From Chaunax sp. Z400 (lineage: Eukaryota > Chordata > Actinopteri > Lophiiformes > Chaunacidae): a DNA stretch of 64,000 nt. Each line of letters begins with the position of its first letter. Positions within the stretch are counted from its first letter, which is position 1. The DNA lies in assembly GCA_037577475.1 (NCBI GenBank), contig CM075194.1:22554492-22618491 (forward strand), given 5' to 3'. The notes below the pieces were generated by a model. The model had not been told where the DNA came from and did no database searches. It saw only the letters and a list, made by a program, of their open reading frames with translations. Both the position numbers and the translations under genes were made by a program. Below are positions 23,512 to 35,563 of this stretch, in pieces.

Positions 23512-23517
23512 TTTATT
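23512..23517 (-). terminator. pth2: pth2 polyadenylation signal (AATAAA)
   Basis: AATAAA on the minus strand, about 120 bases after the pth2 stop codon. Confidence 0.6.
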
Positions 23518-23634
23518 ACATGTTTGACTGTAAAGGACTGAAACTGAATAAGAAAGAGCAGCAGGTGTTTATGTCTTTAAACGTCCACTTTATCTTCTTG
23601 TCTTACTGTCGCTTTAACATTTCCTTAGCAAGTA

Positions 23635-26600
23635 TCATGAGGAATGAACCACCAGTAGTTTCTGCATGTAGGAGTTGAGCCATTTCTGTCTCTCCATTGA
23701 GGTGAGGAGTTTACTCTTCTCTCTGAAGGCAGCATCATCAGCCACCTCCATGTTCCTCTTCACCATAACGGCACCCTGAGATGACCAATCAGCAGGCCAC
23801 AGCCTTATCAAGCTGGAGATACACAGACCAAGATCTGAAGATCAGTGTCCAGAAAACAAAACAGGTACCAGATAAAACCAGATAATAACATGTTTCTGGT
23901 GTCTGTAGGTATCAGATAAGACCGGATAATAATAAGTTACTGGTGTCTGTAGGTACCAGATAAAACCAGATAATAAAACCAGATAATGACACATTACTGG
24001 TGACTGTAGGTACCAGATAAAACCAGATAATAACATGTTACTGGTGTCTGTAGGTACCAGATAAAACCAGATAATAAGAAGTTACTGGTGTCTGTAGGTA
24101 CCAGATAAAACCAGATAATAACATGTTACTGGTGTCTGTAGGTACCAGATAAAAACAGATAATAAGAAGTTACTGGTGTCTGTAGGTACCAGATAAAACC
24201 AGATAATAACACGTTACTGGTGTCTGTAGGTACCAGATAAAACCAGATAATAACATGTTACTGGTGTCTGTAGGTACCAGATAAAACCAGATAATAAGAA
24301 GTTACTGGTGTCTGTAGGTACCAGATAAAACCAGATAATAACACGTTACTGGTGTCTGTAGGTACCAGATAAAACCAGATAATAACATGTTACTGGTGTC
24401 TGTAGGTACCAGAGAAAACCAGATAATAACACGTTACTGGTGTCTGTAGGTACCAGATAAAACCAGATAATAACACGTTACTGGTGTCTGTAGGTACCAG
24501 ATAAAACCAGATAATAACACGTTACTGGTGTCTGTAGGAACCAGTTAAAACCAGATAATAACAAGTTACTGGTGTCTGTAGGTTCCAGATAAGACCAGAT
24601 AATAACACGTTACTGGTGTCTGTAGGTACCAGTTAAAACCAGATAATAACATGTTACTGGTGTCTGTAGGTACCAGATAGGACCAGATAATAACACGTTA
24701 CTGTTGTCTGTAGGTACCAGATAAGACCAGATAATAACACGTTACTGTTGTCTGTAGGTACAAGATGAGACCAGATAATAACACGTTACTGGTGTCTGTA
24801 GGTACCAGATAAGACCAGATAATAACACGTTACTGTTGTCTGTAGGTACAAGATGAGACCAGATAATAACATGTTACTGGTGTCTGTAGGTACCAGATAA
24901 GACCAGATAATAACACGTTACTGTTGTCTGTAGGTACCAGATAAGACCAGATAATAACACGTTACTGGTGTCTGTAGGTACCAGATAAAACCAGATAATA
25001 ACACGTTACTGGTGTCTGTAGGTACCAGATAAGACCAGATAATAACACGTTACTGGTGTCTGTAGGTACCAGATAAAACCAGATAATAACACGTTACTGT
25101 TGTCTGTAGGTACCAGATAAAACCAGATAATAACACGTTACTGGTGTCTGTAGGTACCAGATAGGACCAGATAATAACACGTTACTGTTGTCTGTAGGTA
25201 CCAGATAAGACCAGATAATAACACGTTACTGTTGTCTGTAGGTACAAGATGAGACCAGATAATAACACGTTACTGGTGTCTGTAGGTACCAGATAAGACC
25301 AGATAATAACACGTTACTGTTGTCTGTAGGTACAAGATGAGACCAGATAATAACACGTTACTGGTGTCTGTAGGTACCAGATAAGACCAGATAATAACAC
25401 GTTACTGTTGTCTGTAGGTACCAGATAAGACCAGATAATAACACGTTACTGGTGTCTGTAGGTACCAGATAAAACCAGATAATAACACGTTACTGGTGTC
25501 TGTAGGTACCAGATAAGACCAGATAATAACACGTTACTGGTGTCTGTAGGTACCAGATAAAACCAGATAATAACACGTTACTGTTGTCTGTAGGTACCAG
25601 ATAAAACCAGATAATAACACGTTACTGGTGTCTGTAGGTACCAGATAAGACCAGATAATAACACGTTACTGTTGTCTGTAGGTACCAGATAAGACCAGAT
25701 AATAACACGTTACTGGTGTCTGTAGGTACCAGATAAAACCAGATAATAACACGTTACTGGTGTCTGTAGGTACCAGATAAGACCAGATAATAACACGTTA
25801 CTGGTGTCTGTAGGTACCAGATAAAACCAGATAATAACACGTTACTGTTGTCTGTAGGTACCAAATAAGACCAGATAATAACACGTTACTGGTGTCTGTA
25901 GGTACCAGATAAGACCAGATAATAACACATTACTGGTGTCTGTAGGTACCAGATAAAACCAGATAATAACATGTTACTGGTGTCTGTAGGTACCAGAAAA
26001 AAACAGATAATAACATGTTACTGTTGTCTGTAGGTACCAGATAAGACCAGATAATAACATGTTACTGTTGTCTGTAGGTACCAGATAAGACCAGATAATA
26101 ACATGTTACTGGTGTCTGTAGGTCTGTGTCTGTAGGTGTCTGCTAGGTAGCAGAGACTCCAACAACTAACAACAGTTACATATCATCAAATCCTTGACAA
26201 GACCGTGTTTTTATTCCATAAAATCAAACCTTATTTGAGATGTATCTTAAGGCTCAGGTCACCCTAATCACAAAAATACAGTTGTCTTATTTACATGCAG
26301 TGTGGTCATTACCAACCTCCCAACCTGTGTGTTGTTTATTTGTCCACACTTTTGCAAATCTATACTTTTTCTTGGGTAATTCTTCACAATTATATGTACA
26401 GTATCAATTTCTCTGAGAGTAATTTACATGAAACAGTAAAAATGCCTTTCTGGTGAAACAGCTCATCTGTTTGTAAATTGTAACAATGACATTTTAGATT
26501 TACTTTTATTTTAGCATTACACCCTTCTGATATTGACATTGATATTGTATTATTTAATTTTTCAAAAGACCAAGACTGCAGTAGAACTAGAGATATCTTC

Positions 26601-27230
26601 ATAATCTACACATACAGCCCATACATAAAGACTTTGATATTGTAAATATCAAAAGGGGACATGTTACAACACATTAGACTCACTGACTGAGTTTCATTTG
26701 ATTTGAACTTCATAATAACATTTTCTTTCACTGTGCAGTTACCTTGCCTCTGCCCTTTCAGGGGCAAACGGCCACACCGTCCTCATCAATCCTGCCTTGC
26801 TATTGGCTGCTGCTCTGAGGTGGGGTGTAGACATGGTTTGGATGCTCCAATCACGAAAAGAGATGGAGGGAAAGAGGACATCCCAGTCATCTTGTTCAGG
26901 TTCCACTGAATCATCGGAACTTCTGCATTCAGACAAGATTAAAATTTGTTAATCAGTGGAAAATATATTTTATTATAATTTAGTTCCAAAGGCAGTAATG
27001 AATTTACGTATCTGTGCTACTGGTTACTTCACTGTTTGTTTTTTTGTTTTTGGGGAAATTATTCTCACTCCAAACCATCATAGCATTAACAGGCATGATT
27101 TGATGCTGCTGTGTTAAGATTTAGTGAGTTATCACCTGAGAGGTAGTTGAGGCTGTGGGAAGCCAGATGTCACCAAGGTCATACCCAGAATGCAAAGCAA
27201 CATTCGGGGAAAAGCAGGCCACTCAGACAT
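23635..27230 (-). CDS. pth2: Parathyroid hormone 2 / TIP39 precursor
   Basis: Three coding exons on the minus strand join in frame: 27136-27230, 26743-26922 and 23635-23812 (95+180+178 nt, 150 residues plus stop). Exon one starts MSEWPAF and has a hydrophobic core (MLLCILGMTLVTSG), a signal peptide. Exon two encodes an acidic propeptide (DDSVEPEQDDWDVLFPSI). Exon three carries the Lys-Arg cleavage site (VMVKR) followed by exactly 39 residues beginning NMEVADDAAFREKSKLL and ending ERQKWLNSYMQKLLVVHSS. This is the size and pattern of tuberoinfundibular peptide of 39 residues (ADDAAFRE..., WLNSYM.KLLV in mammals). The secreted peptide is the ligand of the PTH2 receptor in vertebrate brain. Splice sites are gtgata/tgcag and gtaact/ctccag. 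A nearer acceptor (ctcag, 57 bases into exon three) would hit a stop, which fixes the upstream one. The last intron contains a long minisatellite. Confidence 0.95.
23860..26125. repeat. 44-bp minisatellite with 11-mer higher-order repeat, about 51 copies
   Basis: Tandem units of 44 bases run from just inside the 3' end of the last pth2 intron. Each has the pattern 'taccagataaaaccagataa', then 'taacacgttactg', then 'gtgtctgtagg'. Variants (aaaacc/agaacc/aggacc, acacg/acatg/agaag, ctggtg/ctgttg, taccag/tacaag) mark individual monomers. The variant order from 24671 to 25154 is repeated from 25155 to 25638, a period of 484 = 11 x 44. From 25639 the order of monomers 6-10 occurs a third time. No spacers separate the units. 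Confidence 0.97.
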
Positions 27231-28640
27231 CCTAAAAGAATAGCAAAAAGATGCTACTTTTACCTTATTTCAAGTATTGTAACTGCATTATTTACTGAGA
27301 GTCAAACTAATTTAACTGCTAAGTGAAGAATATTTTCCTGTCTGTACTCCTGAACATTCATTCAATCCCATTTAGTCTTGTACTTCTGGGGACCTTAGGG
27401 CATGCAGGAACAAATTTGGTGTAATTTGGAGCCATGACCTGCTCAATAATAATAAAGCAAACAACACTGTACCACAGCAGGCTCAGGGCTCGCTTTGGTT
27501 CGGTGAGTGGGACACAGTCAGAGATGATGAAGGACAAATGGTCAGACAGTTAAAACAAGCTTACAGTAGACGGCAGTAAAAATACTGATCCTCCAGTTCA
27601 GGGAAAGTGTTGCTATGACATACAGTAATTCAATTAATCAGTGTAAAAAAAAATAAAATAATGTTTAGGATAATCAATCAATGAGTTATTAGATTAATTA
27701 ACTAATCATTAGTTGCATCCCTTCACTACATTATGATTAGACCCATGAAGACAGAGGGTATAGGGTCAACTCTCTCTCAACAGTACTAGTTATACCTAAC
27801 AAGGTGGTAACTTGTTTGAGTTGTGATAACAACTCAGTTTGATGTTTGATGATCTGCTCAACAGACGGTAATACCATAGGCTAGCTATTGATCCGTTTTT
27901 TTCACATTTTGAACAGAGACTGCACTAAAAAATAACGATGTAAAACAAAGCAATGAAAACAAAAACATATTAATGTTATCACATATCAATATCAAATTTA
28001 AAAAAATGCTTTGAGCTTACCTTATTTCTACATTTTATATTTTATTTTTATATTTTTCATACTAGCATAGAGCATTATTTACATTATTACAGCAGTTTTT
28101 TTTAAGGCTTGTTACACTTTCCACAAGGTTCTGTATAGTCCTGGGGAAAAAAAGGTTCTTTTGTGTTGGTCTTTGTTTTCTTAAGACTCAAACAGTAAAT
28201 TTAAAATCCGGTAAAATAGGCTGAGAATATTTCATAATTTCTCTATAATCCATTTCGATGTAATCTCTGAGGCTGAAAACTTAAAAGCTTTACCACGAGA
28301 ATTTTAAGAGTTAAAATCACCCAGAGGTGATTGAGGCACCCTGACATCAGCCCTGCATGCTGCTGTAAAGAACCATTTTAAACTGTGTATGTATGTATGT
28401 ATGTATGTTCCACACAGCTGAAGAGTGTTATTAACATTTGTGATCTGTTGAAATGTTTTAATGAGAAATGTAAGACCAGCATATCAGACATTGTATGATT
28501 TTTCACCCATTTAGAAAAAGAAATACTAACATTCAGCACAGCTTATAATAAAATAGAATAAAATCAGCTTCAAGCACCTGGTTGTGTTGGATGTGGAATG
28601 ATTTGAGAGTCGGCTGGCCTCTGATTGGCTCATTTCTTAC
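26923..28640 (-). other. pth2 introns 1 and 2
   Basis: Apart from the exon at 27136-27230 this stretch is intronic. It holds a short (GTAT)n tract at about 28386-28407 and no other recognised feature. Confidence 0.55.
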
Positions 28641-28960
28641 CTGCTTGTAGGTGGACGTGTTGGCTTCTCTGACTGTTCGAAGGTCGTATCAGACAGCAGA
28701 TTTTCAAGGATGGTCCTCAGACCTGACCTCAGGAGTCACACAAGCAGAGAAATGTTCCAGGACAAACCTCTTGAAATGACTTTATTCTGTCAGCTCTGTC
28801 AGCTGTTTACTGTCTACCACGTATTTCTACTCCTGTCGTCCAAATAGAAGGGAGAACTTGGATTTCTCCTCTTTTTGTTTTTTTGTTTAGACTGCAGGTC
28901 GCTTCTATCATCGGCTGTGTGCAAGTTTTTGGTGGTTGAGAATCAGTCATGCTTATATAC
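28641..28960 (-). promoter_or_regulatory. pth2: pth2 TATA box and non-coding first exon
   Basis: On the minus strand 'gggtatataagc' (TATA at 28953-28959) is followed by about 285 bases without the main start codon. They end at 28641 on a donor (gcag|gtaaga). Splicing to the acceptor at 27232 (ttttag) puts the start ATG one base into the next exon, with A at -3. The start site, about 28925, is inferred from the TATA spacing. Confidence 0.65.
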
Positions 28961-29185
28961 CCTGGACTGCAGTGTTTTAACCCCCAGCCCCCTTTTCCCA
29001 CCCACCCACACACACGTACATTAGCATACACACCTTTCTCCAGATCAAAAGACTTTGACTTTAGCGTCCAACAGGACAGCCCTAAAGCGGAAGTCCTGTT
29101 AGCTTGTTAGTGACCCATTTCAAAGGTTCTCAGCCATGATGGTGCTGCTGAGGAGAGCCCACCATCTTATTACTGAAAATCATTA

Positions 29186-29188
<3 letters not shown>

Positions 29189-29261
<73 letters not shown>

Positions 29262-29265
29262 TGGT
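29189..29265. repeat. (GT)n microsatellite
   Basis: About 33 GT units, then a gtatgtgttg degenerate end. Upstream of pth2. Confidence 0.97.
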
Positions 29266-31690
29266 GTGTCCATTCATACCCAGTGGCAGATGAACCAAAC
29301 ACTGAGACAAAGGCGTCACTGTTTTACTTTTCCTACGCATAAAAAACAGGATATTTAAATGACCTGTAGTAACTGACTTGAAGACAACTGCAAACACAAC
29401 ACTGATGTATTTTTACTTTGTGACTTCATGAGCCAGACTTGTTAGTACTGTGTACATTTGCCTATTTCTAGCATTCATTTGGAGTCATGTTTGTGTTTAC
29501 CAGAGCAACCTAAGTCTAATATCCATTCTCCTTTTAGCTCTGTTTTGGTCTTCACCAGCTCCTGAGAGAAATAACTAAAAAACCGACTCATTAGCTGCTA
29601 AATGTTCACCAGCTGGTCACTAACTGTGGTGCTGGACATGTAGCGTAGAGCAGGTTTATGCTGAAAACAGCAACAAATCAAAACACTCTAAAACCAAAAC
29701 AATGAGCTGAAAGACACTAAAACATTTCGTAGAGCTGAGGGGGAACTGAAGAGTTGGTGTCTGTAGGGTACGTTGTCTGGGAACCAGGAATTAAAAAACT
29801 TCATGGCCGTCTATTCTGTTGTTGAGATATTTCAGTCTGGACCAAGAGGGCGAGCCGAGACCGACTTTACCATCCTTAGAGCAAAGTGTTGTATCCCACA
29901 TGTACTCCCCGCAGCTCATCCCTCTGCCTAGAAGAAACAACCTAAACAGTAGTGAGATGCAGTTGGTTCAGGTTCACAAAGGTTTAAAAGACACAATATA
30001 ATTATTTAATCAGACTGTCAGACCTTCAGACAACATAATCTAGATTTTCTCAACAATAATAAACAGTGTATAAGGTCTACAGACAGATAAAACTCAGTAG
30101 GCTACTAGATGCTGTTTTCAAACTTAGGGACATTTGATTTATTGTACATTTTGAGACATCTGTGACCTAGTTTTCAATTTTAATGCAATATGTTGTTGTT
30201 TTATACCCCTTTATACATAGTTTATGTTTTAATTTCCTCGCTAAATAAACAGATGCTCTACTCTACATTTATTTATAGTCTGAATAATTTAGTCATTAAT
30301 GTCCAAATTTATGTGACACTGTGACATTTCATTAAAATATTAATTTTTATGAGTGATGTGTGAACTCCTAAATACCCACCACTAGAGTTCTTGAGCACCA
30401 AACTACTTAATAGACTGGTTTCACTGGACAGCTTCCTAGATTAGACACTAGGCTTTCGGGGTATTAGTCCACATTTCTAACCTCTAGGCTACCTGTCGTC
30501 CAAGTTGCCCACCTATTATTTCTACCAGCCCACCCTAATATATAGTAGTTGGCTAGAACTGGCCCTGGAGTATACATTTCCCTGAACTCTACGAAGCAGT
30601 GAATTTACTTTCACCTCTGTCCTTATCGGCACTTGATCACTGTTCATTTGCTCAGCTTCACTGGTTACAACTCAGTCACTCAAAAACACATTTTTCTCTG
30701 TTGAATATCATACCTAGCTAGGGTCGGTAGTAAGTGAGGCTACTTCCATGCTAGTGAATTTCCAATGCATTATACAATAATGTTCTGTTTCAACCTCTAA
30801 GAGGTGACAAAAAAGACAAAATGGCCAAAATATGAAATGCACATTTTTTTAAATCAAGAAATGCCTTCCATTTGACTTCCCACTTCACCTCTACAAGAGG
30901 TCTGATATTTTTTATTATACCTGCAATGGAAAAATCTACATACAGAAATACCCCAACACTCACATTTATTGACATTTCACATTGTTGTGTCAAAATTTGA
31001 TGATAACCTTAAGTAGGCTAATAGATTAGGCTAATATACCTTCTGGCTATAGTTTCCAGAAGGTTTGGTCTGTGGTCTGTAAAGGATAATCAGAAGCATG
31101 TCGTATACAAACCTTTTTTTTTTTTTGCTTTTCTTTACCATATTTTAGAAATGGCAAAAGTCAGACCAGGCAATCACGTGCTATCCTCTCCAACATGTAG
31201 CAGTCAGTATGGCAAGTGACACATTTTAATTTGTCCATAAGAACCAAATGTTATCACTTTTGCTGCTTGATAATCATTCGTTTTCAGCTTCATCCTCATG
31301 ACTGTGTTTTAGAGTTTCTGCTCCACATACCCTAGCATCGACATCCCCCTCCACTAAGGCACAGCTTTATTTTTCCTGCTTCCAATATTGGAACTTTTTT
31401 TCATCTGCGCTTCATCTCAGCAACTGACATGACAGGAATCAAACTTTAATTTTTGTAATGCCTTTATTTGCCAAACCTTAAGCTGGTCTATTTCAAATAA
31501 ACTTTTGGCTCAGCATCAGGTTCAACAGCTGAACCCGTTCCTATTATCAGGACCCACAAGGTTCATGGCCATCCATGATAAAATTAACAACAACTGGAAC
31601 AATCAGTTTGAATATTTAATCATTTATTGTCCTTGTTGTCTTGTTAACAGTCGCAGGGTGGACCTTGTAAGGCTCAGATGTAGCATTGGT
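29266..31690. other. Intergenic interval between pth2 and the ABHD8-like gene
   Basis: I find no exon or named repeat. AATAAA on the minus strand (31464-31469 region) may be the 3' signal of the hydrolase gene. A poly-T tract lies near 31112-31124. Confidence 0.45.
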
Positions 31691-31700
31691 TGGCTGGCTC

Positions 31701-34500
31701 CTAGCGGAAGAACTCGTGCAGGAGTGGGTTGACATCCACAGGACACTCCATCATGAATGACCATGTGACTGCAGTCCTCCACAACCTTCAAGCAGCCCAT
31801 TGGGAGAATCTGAAAGATAATTAAAAGCAAAAAAAAAAAAGAAGTTAGATTTCGGAATCAACAACTGCAGACCTAAAACCAGCTGCCTGCTGTGTCTGTA
31901 TACAACATTGTTCAGACCGTATGAGTTATTCAAAACAGGCTGGACATAGGGGTGTTGAAGAAGCCCACTCACCGTTGCCAGGTATTGGTCTTCCTCAATG
32001 TCGACAAAGTTGTCATGCATGCTGTGAACCACCAGGGTGGGCACTTTGATTTCAATGTGGTAGATGTTGTTCCCTTCAGGCCGGTACTGCCCATTCATGA
32101 TTGAGCCGAGAACAAAGGGCGACACGTTGAAGGCATCTTTCAGCAGCTGCTTCTGCCTGGCCCTCTGATGAGCAAAGCCATCGCTGTAGGAGCAGAGCAA
32201 GGCAGATTTACAGAGGGATTCAGATGATATTAAGCTAGGGGTGAAATGAACCGACACTTCACCTCATGCAGGCAGAATTAGCATAAATATTACACTTTAG
32301 ATAGCAAATTAAATGTTTTGGTATCAGGGGGGCAACAGCTCTTGTTCATTTGATGAAAATTGCTAGGTGTGTTTCGGACGTTTTGGCAGGACTGGACAAG
32401 ATTCAGTCACTGTCTTATGTCGCTGTCTTCTGGCATGTTTATCTCATTGCTCGTGCTCTTTTCTTTTTTTTTACCTGCTGAAACTTTAAGCTACTTTCTA
32501 TTGTACTTTTTAAAACCCTACATTCATTTATACAAATAGTGAATTTTAAATTAAAAGCCTAATTTGATCTGATTGACCAAATTCTGCCTATATAATAGCA
32601 TAGGACACTGATGCATGGTAATATTTGGTATTTATTTAAACGTTATTTATTTGGTATTTGGGCTGGTGAAATTGTCAGTAGCTGTTCAATAATTGTTAGT
32701 CTACTGTCTATGGATCAGTCCAAAAATGTTTACAAAATAATAATAATAATACTAATATATTCTACTCATATGGCACGTTTCAGACATATTATGCAGCTTA
32801 AAGTGCTTCACAGTAAAGAAAACAAAAAAGTAATCAATACAACATGCATAATCATTAGGACAGTCTGACAATAAGATTCAAGATAAATAATTAGATATTA
32901 CAAATATCAGAAGATCAAGAGCCATGCCAAAAACTAAATCCACTGAAACGAGACCAAGCCATAATCAAATAGAGCAGTTTCATTAAAAAAGGTTTTTAAT
33001 GACCAGAGTAAAAAGATTATTTGAGCTCTTTCACTGACAGACTCTGAATGACAGATATGCAGTGATTGTTTATACCAGGTTTGTGCCAACACAGAGCCCT
33101 GCGGTACACCGTACATTAAATCATATTTTTGAGAAGTATATTTCCCCATCCTAAAAACAACTGTCTATCTGTTAAATATCAGTTTCAATGCTATGTTTCG
33201 TCTCTGTTACTGTTGTGTTGCTGCCTGACTTACTTTAGAAATTTCCACTTCAGCAGCGGGGAGAGGCAGTGAAGCACACAGGTGGGCAGGTTGAAGCAAG
33301 GGCTGGGCTCCAGACCTGTGGGACCACCTCCATTGATCAACACCATCTTGTGGATCTGTTCCGGATACTCATGGGCCAAGAAGGTACAGAACGATACCCT
33401 AGAAAGCAGAACAGATGACTTGTTGCAGTACTTGCTATAATCAGGGTAATTCCGCTGTTTATTTTGTGGAAGTTGCCTATTAGTTAGAATGTACATATAT
33501 CTGGAAAATGTGTAAGAGTGTAAATTCTAGCATTTTAGCATGTAAGTGTTTGGAGAACTTAAAGCATACACATTCATCATCAGAAGAAATAAAAGCACTC
33601 TATTACTTTAAAATGAATTGCTATTACAGTCAAATATATTGTATTGAGCATTGTAGTATTCACATCTGCCAAATAGTTTTTTTCATTAAGTGTGATTCAT
33701 CAGGAATTTGTGAAAAATACCCATCACTATGTCCAACGGCCAGATTGTGACAGAGACATTGTATTATTTCTTATTTGAAACATTAAATAGCTTGACTTTA
33801 GCATTTTATATGTACAGTCATGAAACTGGAAAAGCACCAAATGCAGGAGCACTTGAGAAGCTGGAGCCAGTAAATATTTAAAATTTATCTACATTTTTAA
33901 ATGAGTGAAATTTAAACTGCAGATTTATAACTCAAGTTTCAACACTGTGCAGCATCAGTGCACTGATACTTAATGTGATATATAATGTGATGCTTAAACT
34001 TAATGTAATTAGACAATACTGTATGTAAACGAAACGCCAGACGTGGGCTTCTCTTAAAACTTGTAATGTTATAGAAAACAAGTCAGATAGATAATGCAGT
34101 CAAGAGACATCTACTTCCTTACATTAATGAAATTCTCTTATTCAATACAAGTGTGTGTAACGTGAATGTTGTGACCTTAAATGTACCCATAAGAATGTCC
34201 GATGAGAACGTTCCTCTTGCGTGCGCATCTCTTAAAGACGAGTCTCATATCATCAGCCAAGGCGTAGAATGTGTATGCAGCAGCTATCTGTGGTGCTGAG
34301 CTGGCACCATGACCTGCAAGGTCTACAGCGATCAGCATACATACAGCATATGCATACATATACATACATACAGCATACTATACATACAGCATAGCCCTGC
34401 TTGGAAAAGAAGTCCAACTGGCTTCTCCAGACATCCAGTGAGCCTCCCACTCCATGAATGAAGAACAGAACCTCATCTGGATGTGTCCCATCTTTTCCAG
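31701..34500 (-). pseudogene. abhd8: ABHD8-like alpha/beta hydrolase, partial and disrupted
   Basis: Minus-strand exons: 34187-34500, 33234-33398, 31973-32183 and 31701-31809, with consensus donors (gtacat, gtaagt, gtgagt) and phases that agree. They encode VLFFIHGVGGSLDVWRSQLD (oxyanion HG-GG region), DLAGHGASSAPQ, NVLIGHSYGVSFCTFLAHEY (G-x-S-x-G nucleophile elbow), LINGGGPTGLEPSPCFNLPT, VHSMHDNFVDIEEDQYLAT (acid Asp) and VVEDCSHMV (catalytic His). These are the ABHD8 landmarks in order. Two lesions are visible. About 50 bases of (TATG/TACA)n at about 34337-34386 separate GYAV from VDLAGHG and change frame. Near 31749-31755 the frame shifts by one, so the expected C-terminus (DVNPLLHEF) is read only in another frame. 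The long N-terminal exon of the family is absent. A tiny intron over the TATG tract is possible but splices poorly. Substrate unknown. Confidence 0.8.
32720..33180 (-). mobile_element. LINE fragment in an ABHD8-like intron
   Basis: Minus-strand residues MGKYTSQKYDLMYGVPQGSV match the 'YGVPQGSVLGP' block of non-LTR reverse transcriptases. The frame then fails. 'gcagcttaaagtgcttcaca' (about 32793) is another common fish repeat motif. Confidence 0.5.
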
Positions 34501-34892
34501 CTGTGAGAGACTCAGACTTGTCCTCAGGTTGGCTGACGGGTGGTGAAGTGTTTGCTGAGCTGGTATTTCTCTCTGGTCCAGTTTACCATCACAGGTACAG
34601 TAAGAGTAGAGAATGGCTATTGGCTACACAATCCAATATAATCTTATATTAACTATTTACTAATATTAGGTAATGCCTTAATTAAGGAGAAGCCTGGTAA
34701 TGTTAATGATGGTACCCTTTAAGTGTTGCCATAACCCAGCAGGGATTATGTTGTCTTCTTACCATTTGAGTGAAGTGGAGGAGTTTGACAGAAGAACTGA
34801 AGGGAAACCACTCAGTTGGTAGGTAGCGCTGTTATCTTCACACTCTGGGGTTTGAATATTGAAGGCTCAGGGAAAGTCAAATATCATTAACA

Positions 34893-35310
34893 TTATTTTC
34901 CGTTTCCATTATGTTTTCTTGGATTTCTCTCTCTCTCTCTCTGTGTTTGCCATTTGAAGATGAGGTGCAGCATGAGAGCATCATTGGCGGGGAATCCGGA
35001 GGCATTCCCAGGCCAGATATAATCCCTCCAGCGAGTTCTGGGTCTCCTCCCAGTTGGACGTGCCTGGAAAATCTCCAAAGGGAGGCGTCCTGGAGACATT
35101 CTAATCAGATGCCAGAACCACCTCAACTGGCTCCTTTTGACGCCAAGGAGCAGCATGTCATGTTCTGTTATTATTGCCTTTTACTTCTGTTTCTTTATTT
35201 TGTGATGGAGCCAATATTGCGTCGTAAGTTCATCCTGCTGTGTACCTATCTGGTGGATAGTCTGAATGACAATAAAGTTAATCTTGAAAGTTAATCTTGA
35301 ATCATTCATT
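34893..35310 (-). mobile_element. LINE C-terminal fragment plus a separate repeat tail
   Basis: On the minus strand LLLGVKRSQLRWFWHLIRMS, GRLPLEIFQARPTGRRPRTR and WRDYIW belong to a very common fish non-LTR element (usual form 'SQLRWFGHLVRMPPGRLP'). On the plus strand 35160-35310 ends 'gaatgacaataaagttaatc', the tail of another retroelement. Both are truncated. Confidence 0.7.
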
Positions 35311-35452
35311 TGTAGAATAATGCTCTTGATAAAATCATTTCCATATTTTTTTTTAAAACAAACAGTTATTGTTCTTACATTAATAGAAATAATCAGACCT
35401 TAATTTTTACAAAGAGGTTTTGACACTAATACAAGTACTTAGAGAATTGAAA

Positions 35453-35454
35453 TT

Positions 35455-35488
<34 letters not shown>

Positions 35489-35508
35489 GTATATATATAT
35501 ATATATAC

Positions 35509-35563
<55 letters not shown>

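Noticed and set aside
23860..26125. CRISPR-like array
   Set aside because: Units are contiguous at 44 bases with no variable spacers, in an intron of a vertebrate gene.
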